64,000 nucleotides of DNA from Natronocalculus amylovorans. GTDB lineage: Archaea > Halobacteriota > Halobacteria > Halobacteriales > Haloferacaceae. Positions 43,958 to 53,323 of this stretch are shown piece after piece; position 1 is the first letter of the stretch, and each line of letters begins with the position of its first letter. The DNA lies in contig NZ_JAKRVX010000001.1 in the NCBI RefSeq assembly GCF_023638035.1, forward strand, positions 372,001 to 436,000, in the 5' to 3' direction. The translations under genes and the position numbers were made by a program. The notes below the pieces were generated by a model, which worked only from the letters and a program-made list of their open reading frames with translations, had not been told where the DNA came from and ran no database searches.

Positions 43958-44440
43958 ATGGTTCTTGCCAGCGCCCTCCATACTATTTTTGCCCTCCATA
44001 GCCGGCTTGATACCACAATTCGGAGAATCATATTTGCGGATGTAATCAATAGACGCGAGTGGTATCTCTCGGTTGCTAATGAGTGTAAAGCAGTGATCAC
44101 AACATGGGAACAATCAGCAGCACAACCATACGAATATACGGACTGCCGATATGTCAGAGGTCAGTGTTTCGAGTTTGTGAGGCAGCTTGAAAGAAAGCTC
44201 AATCAACATCCAGAGACCGTTGATACCGATATTGCACAGACTGCCAAACAGCTTCAATGGGATGTGATACAACGGGCAAGTGTTGGCCGGCTCCACCAAG
44301 CACCACAAGCTGCGATCGAACCGATCGTACTGGATGCAAAGGCCCTTGAAACACGATGTCGGCTGCGAGCAGCAGGATTGGAAGACGGTCATTCAACCAG
44401 CGCCTCGTTTGGAAATAACGTTGTCGAAGCCGATCTGTAG
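43958..44440 (+). CDS. hypothetical protein, predicted helical
   Basis: 160 residues from MVLASALHTIFALHSRLDTT. Rich in charged and helical stretches (RRIIFADVINRREWYLSVAN, QLERKLNQHPETVDTDIAQT), with no membrane segment or metal motif. A TATA-like aaaaactatac (about 43924-43934) lies about 27 bases upstream, supporting expression. No family recognised. Confidence 0.55.
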   Translation: MVLASALHTIFALHSRLDTTIRRIIFADVINRREWYLSVANECKAVITTWEQSAAQPYEYTDCRYVRGQCFEFVRQLERKLNQHPETVDTDIAQTAKQLQWDVIQRASVGRLHQAPQAAIEPIVLDAKALETRCRLRAAGLEDGHSTSASFGNNVVEADL

Positions 44441-44542
44441 GTGAATGACACTGGTTTCGTTGGAAAGGAAGAATTACGATAGCATCCGGATACCAAACTG
44501 TCTGAAAATATAAATGCTAAACGAGCACACCCACATAATGTA

Positions 44543-45067
44543 ATGTTAAATAGTGATGTACCACAGTTGGAGGTAGAGATCCCCGAAATAACACAGATCG
44601 CCTTCGTCGTTGAGGATCTGGAGGATGGGATGGATCGGTTCGGCGGCCTGCTTGGCGTCGAACCATGGGAGATCTACCGGTTTGAACCACCAAAACTCAC
44701 TGATCGAACGTATCACGGTGAGTCCCACGAATACTCGATGGCGCTGGCGCTGACAGAGGTGGCGGATACAATGGTAGAGCTAATCGAGCCGCTGGAGGGT
44801 GAGAGCATCTATACCGAACATCTCGATGAACACGGCGAGGGACTTCACCACGTCGGCTGTTTCGCCTTCGATGATGTTGATTCCGTAATCGACGAATTCG
44901 AAAGTGCAGGAATGGGCGTCATCCAGAGCGGAACATTTGGGCCCGAAGACACTGATGCAGGGGTCGAGTTTTTTTATTTTGATACCGCAGCGGAACTGAA
45001 CGGAGTCATTTTTGAGACTGCGCGGTATCTCGACGAACTTCCAGACCCCGATCGAACATATCCGTAA
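44543..45067 (+). CDS. VOC-family (glyoxalase-like) protein
   Basis: 174 residues. Two beta-alpha-beta-beta-beta modules: ITQIAFVVEDLEDGMDRFGG with LLGVEPWEIY, and GLHHVGCFAFDDVDSVIDEFE, ending FFYFDTAAELNGVIFETA. Glu and His residues at the usual metal-binding positions (H in GLHHVG, E in FETA). Vicinal oxygen chelate enzymes include epimerases, glyoxalases and dioxygenases; the substrate is unknown. A TATA-like gaaaatataaatg lies about 32 bases upstream. Confidence 0.85.
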   Translation: MLNSDVPQLEVEIPEITQIAFVVEDLEDGMDRFGGLLGVEPWEIYRFEPPKLTDRTYHGESHEYSMALALTEVADTMVELIEPLEGESIYTEHLDEHGEGLHHVGCFAFDDVDSVIDEFESAGMGVIQSGTFGPEDTDAGVEFFYFDTAAELNGVIFETARYLDELPDPDRTYP

Positions 45068-45246
45068 AAACTGTTGGGTAACACGACTGGCTTGCTGTTA
45101 TATTTTATACCGAGTGTCGCATTCACACACTTGCCGTGCAGCGATCGGTTTGAGGGCACTCCAACTTCGATCGTGATTTTTATGACCGTGACTGAAGTTC
45201 GATGGAAAGGTATAGAACGGAAACGGCACGACGTATATATAAATCA

Positions 45247-47880
45247 ATGAACCAAGACGGCTACGACCACCAATCGGTCGAACAGCGCTGGCAGGCGGCG
45301 TGGGATGACGATCGCGTCTATCGGACACCAGATTCGGTGTCGGATCCGACGTATGTCCTCGGAATGTACCCGTACCCGTCTGGAAAACTCCATATGGGCC
45401 ATGTCCGGAACTATACAATAACGGATGCATATGCCCGATTCCGCAGAATGCAAGGGGATAATGTGCTGCATCCGATGGGGTGGGATGCATTCGGGCTTCC
45501 TGCGGAGAACGCAGCCAAAGAGCGAGATACCAATCCACGCGATTGGACGTTCGACTGCATCGACACAATGCGTGGACAGATGGAGTCGATGGGCTTCGGC
45601 TATGACTGGGAGCGCGAGATTACGACGTGCACGCCTGAGTATTATAAATGGAATCAGTGGCTCTTCCGACGGCTCTACGAAGAAGGGTTGGTCGAACAAC
45701 GGGATGCAGAGGTCAACTGGTGTCCTGACTGTGAGACTGTTCTCGCAGATGAACAGGTCGAGGGTGAAGCTGAACTCTGTTGGCGCTGTGACAATCCAGT
45801 CGAACAGCGGGAGTTAGAACAGTGGTTCCTGAAAATCACCGAGTACGCAGATGAGTTGCTCGATGATCTCGAAGCGTTGGACGGCTGGCCGGAATCAGTC
45901 CGTCAGATGCAGCGCAATTGGATCGGCCGCCAATACGGAACTGAACTCACATTCGATGTAGAAGGCCATGGACCAGTTGAGGCATTTACAACGCGTGTCG
46001 ACACGATTTACGGCGCGACGTTCTTTGCGCTTGCACCGGACCACCCGATTAGCCAGACGTTGGCTGCAGAAGATGATGAGATACATCATTTCGTTCACCA
46101 TGAGGCAGATCCAGATGGGGATGAGCCAAACGGTATCAAAACATCACTGACTGCGACAAACCCGGTAACCGGTCAGGAGATTCCGGTCTTCGTCGCGGAC
46201 TTTGTTCTCTCAGATGTCGGAACTGGTGCACTGATGGGCGTACCAGGTCACGATACACGCGACCACGCATTCGCCTCAAAGATGGGCGTAGAGATTATCC
46301 CCGTCATTGCACCAAGCGAAGATGCGGTTCCCGATGTGAGCGAGGGGGCCTACACCGATGATGGTGTTCTTGTTAATTCTGACTCGTACAATGGGCTAGA
46401 CAGTGAAACGGCACGAGATGAGATCACAGCAGACACGGACGTTGCTGAGAAGACGACACAGTACCGACTTCGCGATTGGGGAATCTCCAGACAACGCTAC
46501 TGGGGAACACCAATCCCAGTTGTTCGCTGTAATGATTGTGGTCCGGTGTTAGTGCCGGAGTCAGAGCTCCCTGTAGAGCTACCGGCATTCATCAATACAA
46601 CGGGGAATCCACTCGACGCAGCGGATGAGTGGAAACATACCGCCTGCCCTGAGTGTGGTGGCGACGCAGTTCGAGAGACAGATACGATGGATACGTTCGT
46701 GGATTCCTCGTGGTACTTCCTACGGTACGTCTCTCCTGACCGTTCGGATGTTCCATTCGATCTCGATCGATCGAACGATTGGATGCCGGTCGATCAGTAC
46801 GTCGGCGGCATTGAGCATGCGGTCATGCACCTCTTATACAGCCGATTTATCACCAAAGTGCTCTCGGATACAGAAGGGCTTGAACACAGAGAGCCATTCA
46901 GCAATCTGTTAGCACAAGGGATGGTCCAGTTGGACGGTTCAAAGATGTCCAAATCAAAAGGGAACGTTGTCTCTCCACAGCGGATTATCGAAGAGTACGG
47001 TGCAGACACTGCCCGACTCTTCATCATGCAAGCAGCCCAACCGGAGCGTGCATTTGATTGGACTGAAGAGGGCGTTCGATCGACGTACGTATTCTTAACA
47101 CGACTCTGGAACCTGGTCAACTCGTTCGATCCTGCAACCGCAGCCGGTGACGATGATTCGGTTGCTGCGTATGTTCGAGCGGAGATTGATGCAACGATTG
47201 CGGTCGCAACTGAAGAGTACGATTCGCTGACGTTCAACATCGCGCTGCGTGAAGCGCAAGGGTTAGTCCGAACCCTCCGGCAGTATGCGGAGTACACAGA
47301 TCCACATGCGGAGACGTTCGAGTATGGACTTAACACGGTCGTCCAACTGCTTGCGCCGGTTGCACCACACATTGCGGAGTCACTGCACGAGACGTTGGGT
47401 GGTGACGGCTACATTGTGGACGTTGCGTGGCCAACAAGCGATGCCGATCGATCGTTCGCCGAAAAGCGGCGGCGGTTGGTCCAAAACACTCGTGAAGACG
47501 TTCGACAGATTATCGATGTTGCGGGGATCGACAATCCAAAACAGATTGATGTTGTGGTCGCACCGGAGTGGAAGTACCAAGCGCTTGAAATCGCAGTCGA
47601 GAGCGATGCGCCAAATGTGATCTCCGAGATTATGCAAATACCTGAAATCCGATCACAGGGCGATGCAGCGGCATCCTATGGGCAAGATCTCCAAGCGGAA
47701 CGAGAAGCACTCTCTGTCGGTCTTGCACGGACAGACGAGTACGATGCACTTGAAGCCGCAGCGTGGCTCATCGAGCGTGAGTTTGAAGCACCAGTTACAG
47801 TCATTGAGGCAGCAGCAGCGGAACAGTCAGTTAGTAAAAAGGCCACGCCGGGTCGGCCGGCGATCGACATCCAAGAGTGA
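45247..47880 (+). CDS. leuS: leucyl-tRNA synthetase (bacterial type)
   Basis: 877 residues from MNQDGYDHQSVEQRWQAAWD. Class I signatures: GKLHMGHVRNYTITDAY (HIGH) and KMSKSKGNVVSPQRI (KMSKS); zinc-ribbon cysteines CPDCETVLADEQVEGEAELC, WRCDNPVEQRE; and the CP1 editing region (ALMGVPGHDTRDH). GWDAFGLPAENAAKERDTNP is the bacterial LeuRS wording, unlike the typical archaeal/eukaryal one. An in-frame ATG at 45202, with a TATA-like tttttatga about 22 bases ahead, would add 15 basic residues; the inner start aligns with family members. Confidence 0.94.
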   Translation: MNQDGYDHQSVEQRWQAAWDDDRVYRTPDSVSDPTYVLGMYPYPSGKLHMGHVRNYTITDAYARFRRMQGDNVLHPMGWDAFGLPAENAAKERDTNPRDWTFDCIDTMRGQMESMGFGYDWEREITTCTPEYYKWNQWLFRRLYEEGLVEQRDAEVNWCPDCETVLADEQVEGEAELCWRCDNPVEQRELEQWFLKITEYADELLDDLEALDGWPESVRQMQRNWIGRQYGTELTFDVEGHGPVEAFTTRVDTIYGATFFALAPDHPISQTLAAEDDEIHHFVHHEADPDGDEPNGIKTSLTATNPVTGQEIPVFVADFVLSDVGTGALMGVPGHDTRDHAFASKMGVEIIPVIAPSEDAVPDVSEGAYTDDGVLVNSDSYNGLDSETARDEITADTDVAEKTTQYRLRDWGISRQRYWGTPIPVVRCNDCGPVLVPESELPVELPAFINTTGNPLDAADEWKHTACPECGGDAVRETDTMDTFVDSSWYFLRYVSPDRSDVPFDLDRSNDWMPVDQYVGGIEHAVMHLLYSRFITKVLSDTEGLEHREPFSNLLAQGMVQLDGSKMSKSKGNVVSPQRIIEEYGADTARLFIMQAAQPERAFDWTEEGVRSTYVFLTRLWNLVNSFDPATAAGDDDSVAAYVRAEIDATIAVATEEYDSLTFNIALREAQGLVRTLRQYAEYTDPHAETFEYGLNTVVQLLAPVAPHIAESLHETLGGDGYIVDVAWPTSDADRSFAEKRRRLVQNTREDVRQIIDVAGIDNPKQIDVVVAPEWKYQALEIAVESDAPNVISEIMQIPEIRSQGDAAASYGQDLQAEREALSVGLARTDEYDALEAAAWLIEREFEAPVTVIEAAAAEQSVSKKATPGRPAIDIQE

Positions 47881-47916
47881 AACAGTCGTACGGACTGAGC
47901 AGTTCGTCAACAGCGA

Positions 47917-48357
47917 TTAGCTGATGTCGATGCGGTGACCGCTATCTTCGTCTTCTTCGACAGCGAGTTTTGGGATCGTCACTGTGAGCACGCCGTTTGT
48001 GTAGTTTGCAGTTGTCGTCTCGGCGTCGATCGGCTCAGGGAGACGGATACGGCGGTTGAGCGTCTCAGCGTGACGCTCACGCTGGAGGTAGAGGCCAGTT
48101 TCGCTGTGGCCCTCGGATTCATCAGTATGGTCTCGCGTTGCACGGATGGTGAGCATGTCATCATCAAGGCGAAGATCGATGTGCTCACGGTCAAAACCAG
48201 GGACATCCGCCATCACAACATACTCTGTGTCGTAATCGGCGATATCGATATCGATGGTGTTCCAACTTGTAGGGGAGACACCCATCTGCTCGAAGTTTCT
48301 GCTCATGCGTTCGAAGAACTGTTCAATCTCATCAAACGGTGCTGAGCGTCGCATCAT
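47917..48357 (-). CDS. small heat-shock protein (Hsp20 family)
   Basis: 146 residues. Alpha-crystallin domain with DIDIADYDTEYVVMADVPGF, DREHIDLRLDDDMLTIRATR, TANYTNGVLTVTIPK, and a short GHRIDIS C-terminus. Stress chaperone. The paralog at 48498 lies 140 bases upstream on the same strand, with low similarity outside the domain. An AT-rich promoter region sits at 48358-48420. Confidence 0.93.
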   Translation of the reverse strand: MMRRSAPFDEIEQFFERMSRNFEQMGVSPTSWNTIDIDIADYDTEYVVMADVPGFDREHIDLRLDDDMLTIRATRDHTDESEGHSETGLYLQRERHAETLNRRIRLPEPIDAETTTANYTNGVLTVTIPKLAVEEDEDSGHRIDIS

Positions 48358-48497
48358 AGGATTAATTCACCGCATATACATTCGACTGCTGAGAGCTTAA
48401 ATAGTATAGGATTGTGAATAACAATTCGCACACTAGAGAGCGTATAACGCGGTTTTATCGGCTTAAAAGATACTGAAGAGAGGGTGAATTTTGGCGA
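48358..48497. promoter_or_regulatory. intergenic region between the two Hsp20 genes
   Basis: AT-rich with minus-strand TATA-like elements (actatttaagc near 48394-48404 and gtatatgcg near 48373-48381). The first gene downstream therefore probably has its own promoter. No coding frame. Confidence 0.4.
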
Positions 48498-48938
48498 TTA
48501 CTCAATATCGATACGTTTTCCGCTTGCCGCTTCAGGTGCCTGCTTTGGAAGCGTAACAGTCAGAACGCCGTTGTTATATGCGGCTGCAGTATCCTCGCCA
48601 ACAACCTCTGTTGGAAGTCCAAGTCGACGGCTCACAGATCGCTGTTGTCGTTCACGCCGGTGGTACGTGATACCGTCATCTTCTTCTTCACTCTCATCGC
48701 TAACTTCCGACACCGCATCAATTACGAGCGTTCCATTATCAAGTCGAACTTCAATATCGTCGCGATCAAACCCTGGAAGGTCCGCAGTCACAACAATATC
48801 TTCGCCGTGATCTGCAACATCGACACGGATATCCGATCGGATGCCGGTGTCGAACGATCGTCCGATACCACCGAACTGTTCGTTCATTCGTTCAAGGAAC
48901 TCATCGAGTTCACGGAATGGATCACGTTTGTCTGGCAT
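48498..48938 (-). CDS. small heat-shock protein (Hsp20 family)
   Basis: 146 residues from MPDKRDPFRELDEFLERMNE. Core: DIVVTADLPGFDRDDIEVRL, then DTAAAYNNGVLTVTLPK, and the end SGKRIDIE (I-D-I anchor). It has a strongly acidic linker, VSEVSDESEEEDDG. Downstream of pheA (71 bases) on the same strand. Confidence 0.93.
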   Translation of the reverse strand: MPDKRDPFRELDEFLERMNEQFGGIGRSFDTGIRSDIRVDVADHGEDIVVTADLPGFDRDDIEVRLDNGTLVIDAVSEVSDESEEEDDGITYHRRERQQRSVSRRLGLPTEVVGEDTAAAYNNGVLTVTLPKQAPEAASGKRIDIE

Positions 48939-49009
48939 ACAGATTACAGTTTGGTCGGCAGACTATTCAATCTTGTCGCCACAAAGAGAACAGTATTCAA
49001 TAACAGCAC

Positions 49010-49822
49010 TCAGTAGAGTACATGGCGAGTGTCGTATGAACCGAGCACACGAACCCATCCTTCATCTGCAATATCTTCGATTTCTGCGATCGCCTCTTGG
49101 GTGCGGCCTTCATAGAGACCACCTTCCGCGTCAAGATGGAACAGGTAGTCACCAAGCCGCTCACCGCTTGGACGCGACTCGATACGTGACAGGTTGATAT
49201 TTCTGTTCGCAAATGCCTCAAGCAGTTCGAGGAGAAGTCCTGGGTAGTTCACGTTTGGATACACAATAATTGTCGTTTTACCACCAGCGTCCGATCGCTC
49301 CGATGCAGGGGCAACGACCAAAAATCGAGTAACGTTTGAGCTTTGATCTTGGATGTCTTCCGCAATCACTTGGAGCGCTTTCCCATTTGTAGCGTTGTCG
49401 GGGTGTCCAATGCCAGCGACCGTTGGATCGTTTCGTGCCCGCTCGACACCACGAGCGGTGCTTGCAACAGCCTCTTGGCGAATCGTTGGATACTCCGCCT
49501 CAAGATAGCTTCGACACTGTGCAAGCGCTTGTGAGTGGCTGGCGATCGTCTCGAAGTTGCCAGACTGTGCAAGCAGTGCGTGACGGATCGGAGTCACAAT
49601 CTCGGAGACAACGCTTACGTCATACTCCGAGAGTGCGTCGAGGCTCTCAGTAACGCTTCCTTCGATCGAGTTCTCGATCGGCACAACACCGCGTTCAAAT
49701 GAGCCATCAGCAACCGCTTGCACGATCGCAGTGACGGACTCTCTGAACGATACGTTATCAGCAACAGCACTGGCCGCACGGTGGGAATAGGTTCCAGCAG
49801 GGCCAAGAGTTACGGCATCCAT
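49010..49822 (-). CDS. pheA: prephenate dehydratase
   Basis: 270 residues. MDAVTLGPAGTYSHRAA is the enzyme's opening; VVPIENSIEGSVTESLDAL follows, then SHSQALAQCRSYL, the catalytic NVTRFLVV motif, and a C-terminal ACT domain with PGLLLELLEAFANRNINLSR and the phenylalanine-binding ESRP. It converts prephenate to phenylpyruvate; no chorismate mutase domain is fused. Feedback by phenylalanine through ESRP is inferred from the family. Confidence 0.95.
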   Translation of the reverse strand: MDAVTLGPAGTYSHRAASAVADNVSFRESVTAIVQAVADGSFERGVVPIENSIEGSVTESLDALSEYDVSVVSEIVTPIRHALLAQSGNFETIASHSQALAQCRSYLEAEYPTIRQEAVASTARGVERARNDPTVAGIGHPDNATNGKALQVIAEDIQDQSSNVTRFLVVAPASERSDAGGKTTIIVYPNVNYPGLLLELLEAFANRNINLSRIESRPSGERLGDYLFHLDAEGGLYEGRTQEAIAEIEDIADEGWVRVLGSYDTRHVLY

Positions 49823-49891
49823 TGCCGCGATATTGATCCGTCGGCGTGAAAAACGCGTCGCCCCTAACAGGTTTCGCTCACGAATATCAGT

Positions 49892-50200
49892 TCAACCGAA
49901 CCGAGATGCAAGCTCTTCACGCAGATCATCGACGTCGAGGTCTTTCATCGATAGCAAGACAAGGAGATGGTAGAGAAGATCTGCGGCCTCATACTGCAGT
50001 TCCTCTCTGTCGTCATCTTTGGCAGCCAGAATGAGCTCCGTTGTTTCCTCGCCAAGCTTTTCAAGAACGTAGTTTTCGCCTTTCTCATGGGTGAATAGTT
50101 TCGTCGTGTACGAACCTTCAGGGAGTTCGGATTTCCGTGATTCGATCGTTGCAAACAGCTCATCCAGAACCTCCTGTTGCGTATCTCCGTTGTTGGTCAT
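49892..50200 (-). CDS. hisE: phosphoribosyl-ATP diphosphatase
   Basis: 102 residues. All-alpha MazG/HisE fold: VLDELFATIESRK, SYTTKLFTHEKGENYVLEKL and the metal-binding GEETTELILAAKDDDREELQ with YEAADLLYHLLVLL. It is the second step of histidine synthesis, stand-alone (not fused to HisI). Its start overlaps the pdxT stop by four bases, joining histidine and PLP pathway genes in one transcript. Confidence 0.94.
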   Translation of the reverse strand: MTNNGDTQQEVLDELFATIESRKSELPEGSYTTKLFTHEKGENYVLEKLGEETTELILAAKDDDREELQYEAADLLYHLLVLLSMKDLDVDDLREELASRFG

Positions 50201-50862
50201 ACGTCTGTTTCCGGATGCACTGGCGAATCAGTTATGATTTCCTCAGCAAAGAATGCAAGCCGGTGCAGTCGATCATCTGGTGTCAACTCAGGATGAAACG
50301 AGGTTGCAAGCACAGGCCCCTGTCGGACAGCAACAGGATTTTCGTCCCACCATGCAAGCACCGAAACATCATCTCCGATAGCGTCGATAAGTGGTGCACG
50401 GATGAAGACCGCAGGAAACGGCGTCTCCGGATCATCAATACCGTCGATCGACAGCGGTGCCTCAAAGCTATCTTTCTGTCTACCGAATGCGTTTCGATCG
50501 ACGGTCACATCAAGAATATCAAGCGTTGTAACGCGATCGTCTTTTGCGTCACTCGAGGAAACAATCAATCCAGCACACGTTGCAAGGATTGGCTTACCAG
50601 CAGCAACATGCTGTTTAATCTCTGCATCGATGCCCTCACGCTTGAGAAGTCGCGAGATCGTTGTTGACTCACCACCAGGTAGCAGTAGCAGATCGCAGTT
50701 CGGAACAACCCCAGCCTGTCGAATCTGCTCGACGATCACTGAGAAGCCGTTTTCAAAGGCGGCGCGTTTGATTGCGGCGGCGTGTTCGCTAACATTTCCT
50801 TGGACAGCAATAACACCAGCACGAAGGTCGGCATCTGTCCCGCTCGAAGTTTCAGCCGTCAT
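50197..50862 (-). CDS. pdxT: glutaminase subunit of pyridoxal 5'-phosphate synthase
   Basis: 221 residues from MTAETSSGTDADLRAGVIAV. Class I glutamine amidotransferase: LLLLPGGESTTISRLL, the nucleophile in ILATCAGLIV, and the C-terminal ATSFHPELTPD with the His-Glu dyad. It releases ammonia for PdxS, whose gene is not in the window. It ends within the hisE start. The longer frame from 50904 lacks family support. Confidence 0.94.
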   Translation of the reverse strand: MTAETSSGTDADLRAGVIAVQGNVSEHAAAIKRAAFENGFSVIVEQIRQAGVVPNCDLLLLPGGESTTISRLLKREGIDAEIKQHVAAGKPILATCAGLIVSSSDAKDDRVTTLDILDVTVDRNAFGRQKDSFEAPLSIDGIDDPETPFPAVFIRAPLIDAIGDDVSVLAWWDENPVAVRQGPVLATSFHPELTPDDRLHRLAFFAEEIITDSPVHPETDV

Positions 50863-50967
50863 TACCGATACTGAGTGGTAGACGTGGAAAAAGGCCGCGT
50901 TCACCAGCAGCTATCGCTTCTGGAATGGGCAGGGTATAACGAATATGGACGGCGGATGAAACGGATG

Positions 50968-51132
50968 TTATGCGATCGTCAAGCTCAAAAGCTGGATAAA
51001 GACGCCAAAGAGAACACAGAACGCCATCACCGTTTTTGGATTAATCGCGATTGCGTTTCGGTCCTCGGCATCGAAGTATCGAACCAGCCCTGCGCTGGAC
51101 ATCAGCCCGCCGGAGTTTTGTCCACTGCTCAT
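50968..51132 (-). CDS. secG: preprotein translocase subunit Sec61-beta (SecG)
   Basis: 54 residues. Start [20 protein letters not shown], then [15 protein letters not shown] and a C-terminal membrane segment (residues 36-53). This is the archaeal Sec61-beta signature (glycine/serine start, L-RY-x-E, I-NP) and length. It assembles with SecY and SecE in the plasma membrane. It lies 105 bases downstream of the divergent-facing pdxT start region on the same strand. Confidence 0.93.
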   Translation of the reverse strand: MSSGQNSGGLMSSAGLVRYFDAEDRNAIAINPKTVMAFCVLFGVFIQLLSLTIA

Positions 51133-51259
51133 ATTGTCTCCTCTGTTCGTGGGGAATCTAAACGTTTCGGCTTAGGTATTTGATACTGAACATGAACAAC
51201 ACGATTAGCTGGTGAAGAAATCCTTATGAACAACGCTCAGTAATCCACTGTACAGACTC

Positions 51260-51526
51260 ATGACTGTTCGACTCAAAGATTTCTACGCCGACTGGTGTGG
51301 CCCGTGTAAAACGCAAGACCCAATTCTCGAAGAGCTTGAAGCGGATTACGAAGACGTCGAATTCGAGAAGGTAGACGTCGATCAAGAACAAGACATTGCA
51401 AACCAGTATCAGGTTCGATCGCTCCCAACGCTCGTCATCGAGAACGATGATGGCGTTGTCGATCGATTCGTTGGTGTGACACAGCGCGAAGATATCGAAG
51501 AAGCACTGCAAGCCGCTGGCGCATAA
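51260..51526 (+). CDS. thioredoxin family protein
   Basis: 88 residues, short thioredoxin fold. Active site ADWCGPCKTQDP, the cis-proline loop RSLPTLVIEND, and GVTQREDIEEAL. It lacks the N-terminal strand-helix of full-length thioredoxin, as in archaeal short redoxins. General dithiol-disulfide exchange. TATA not evident. Confidence 0.9.
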   Translation: MTVRLKDFYADWCGPCKTQDPILEELEADYEDVEFEKVDVDQEQDIANQYQVRSLPTLVIENDDGVVDRFVGVTQREDIEEALQAAGA

Positions 51527-51588
51527 GTACGCAACTCTACTGAGCAGTTCTCGCAAGCGTTATACGGAAACCCCCGATAGTAGCGTGT

Positions 51589-51738
51589 ATGCCGAGTAAC
51601 AAGCACGCTGAAAAACGGACACTCGATCGACAGATCTGTATGCGCTGTAACGCACGCAATGCACCGCGCGCAAAAAGCTGCCGCAAGTGTGGCTACGCAC
51701 GCCTTCGACCAAAAGCAAAAGAACGCCGCGCGGTCTAA
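51589..51738 (+). CDS. rpl40e: 50S ribosomal protein L40e
   Basis: 49 residues, [20 protein letters not shown], then [20 protein letters not shown]. Zinc-ribbon C4 (CMRC and CRKC), basic, standard archaeal L40e sequence and length. Below the size of most gene-calling thresholds. Convergent with the MBL hydrolase gene. Confidence 0.95.
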   Translation: MPSNKHAEKRTLDRQICMRCNARNAPRAKSCRKCGYARLRPKAKERRAV

Positions 51739-51787
51739 ACACCCACTCCGATTTTTATTTGACAGCAGCCCGCACGAGAGACCTCTC

Positions 51788-52414
51788 TCACTCGTTCGGG
51801 TACTTTGGCTCTCGGCGCTCTGCACGTCCGAGCGCTCGCTCAACAACATCTCGAACAGAGTCACCGTCAGGGTCTGTGTGGAACACGTCACCGTGACCTG
51901 CGCAGAGCGTTGTAATAGACGCCGGGAGGCGGTCAAGAAGAATTCGAAGGCTCTCGATCAATCGCTCGCGCGATTGTCCCGACATATCGGTACGCCCAAA
52001 ACTGCCATCCTCGAAGGCACCGTCATTATAAACAACAACATCGCCGCTGAACAGCACCGTTTCACCGACGAACGAGACATGATCTGTCGCATGTCCCGGT
52101 GTATAGACAACCTCAAACGTCTCATCGCCCAGTTCGATCGTATCTCCATCTTCAATCCCGTGTGTCTGGAGTGGGTGTGAGTCATACGAATAAACTGCAG
52201 GATCGAATGCATCAACAACAGCATCAATCTCGCCAACGTGGTCGGTGTGCTGATGGGTCAGTGCAAGCACGTCCACGGCGTCGACATGCTCTTTGATGGC
52301 ATCAACAACGCCATCCATTGAGCCAGCGTCAATTAGTGCAGTTACCTCGCCGTCAAGGAGATATGCATTGCACGTAAACGATGGGGCATCTGCGGTGACA
52401 TTGATCGGTTCCAT
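51788..52414 (-). CDS. MBL-fold metallohydrolase (glyoxalase II-like)
   Basis: 208 residues. Motifs: NAYLLDGEVTALIDAGS, the binuclear metal site LTHQHTDHVG, YTPGHATDHVSF, VLFSGDVVVYN and LCAGHGDVF. Beta-lactamase-fold hydrolase; the GHATDH and GHGD pattern is that of glyoxalase II/persulfide-dioxygenase-like proteins, but the substrate is not assigned. Confidence 0.88.
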   Translation of the reverse strand: MEPINVTADAPSFTCNAYLLDGEVTALIDAGSMDGVVDAIKEHVDAVDVLALTHQHTDHVGEIDAVVDAFDPAVYSYDSHPLQTHGIEDGDTIELGDETFEVVYTPGHATDHVSFVGETVLFSGDVVVYNDGAFEDGSFGRTDMSGQSRERLIESLRILLDRLPASITTLCAGHGDVFHTDPDGDSVRDVVERALGRAERREPKYPNE

Positions 52415-52532
52415 ATCTACCCTTTAGATTCTCATGGCAAAAGCATACGGTGGGCGGCAAAAGAAACTGAACCATTCATATAAACATATCACACACTGGA
52501 TTTTTCACGTCCAGCATGTTATTATATACTGT

Positions 52533-52706
52533 ATGGGGTTCGGAAGTTACGACGAGTCCGAACAGGAGAATCAGGAGTTCAATACCGATTTTGAAGACGA
52601 AGAAGGGGTGGAAACTGGCGAGAGCGTCCACGAAGGAGATATGGACTTCGAGATGGGTGCCTCGAACGACGAACTGTTGGATCGACTGAAAGAAATGAAA
52701 GACTGA
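52533..52706 (+). CDS. small acidic protein (DUF5786-like)
   Basis: 57 residues from MGFGSYDESEQENQEFNTDF. Highly acidic (DEEGVETGESVHEGDMDFEM), ending LLDRLKEMKD. This matches my memory of haloarchaeal DUF5786. A TATA-like ttcatataaac at 52476-52486 precedes. It is followed after one base by the DUF99 gene, so the two are coupled. The longer frame from 52434 is not supported. Confidence 0.75.
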   Translation: MGFGSYDESEQENQEFNTDFEDEEGVETGESVHEGDMDFEMGASNDELLDRLKEMKD

Positions 52707-52707
52707 G

Positions 52708-53274
52708 GTGGCTGTGACGCAGATTAAGTCGGGGAGTCGTGCGCTTGGGATTGCTGCCTCTGATGGCCCCAAGCGAAGCTATCTGTGTGGTGTTGTTGTC
52801 CGTGCTGATCGAGTCGTCGATGGCGCTATTTTTGAAACCTGTACGGTCGGTGGTACAGACGCAACAGCCGCCGTTGTCCGGTTGGTTACGCAGCTAGCAC
52901 GACCAGATGTACGATGGATACTCCTCTCTGGGATCGCGCCCGCGTGGTTCAATATTATCGATATCGAACACGTTTCAACAGTGACCAAGACACCAACGAT
53001 TTCGGTGTCGTTCGAAGAGAGTGATGGTCTTACAGCCGCGATCGATCGTGAGTTCGATGGTATCGAGAAGCAACAGCGACTCGATCAGTATCGGAAGCTA
53101 CCCGATCGGATTGAAAGGACAATTGGTGACGAAACACTGTTTCTTCGATTTGCGGGTATCAACATGGAGACCGCAACGCAGGTTAGCAGGCGGTTTGCGC
53201 CTACAGGTGGGAGACCGGAGCCGATCCGAGTCGCACGGATGATGGCTCGTGCACATCGACGGGCGATCGAATAA
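52708..53274 (+). CDS. DUF99-family protein
   Basis: 188 residues from a GTG. Family pattern: GIAASDGPK...YLCGVVVRADRVVDGA, a central WILLSGIAPAWFNIIDIEHV, and LPDRIERTIGDE, then REPVRVARMMA-like PIRVARMMARA at the end. DUF99 (endonuclease dU-like) proteins have an RNase-H-like fold; archaeal roles are not settled. Directly after the DUF5786-like gene. Confidence 0.88.
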   Translation: MAVTQIKSGSRALGIAASDGPKRSYLCGVVVRADRVVDGAIFETCTVGGTDATAAVVRLVTQLARPDVRWILLSGIAPAWFNIIDIEHVSTVTKTPTISVSFEESDGLTAAIDREFDGIEKQQRLDQYRKLPDRIERTIGDETLFLRFAGINMETATQVSRRFAPTGGRPEPIRVARMMARAHRRAIE

Positions 53275-53323
53275 TCCAACGCACAACCACGGTACTTTAT
53301 CGCCGGCTCACATCACTAGAGAT

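Noticed and set aside
45187-45246. TATA-like box tatatataaa just before the LeuRS ATG at 45247 as its promoter
   Set aside because: Centre only about 10 bases from the ATG, too close for a start site upstream of it; the box at about 45173-45182 is better placed.
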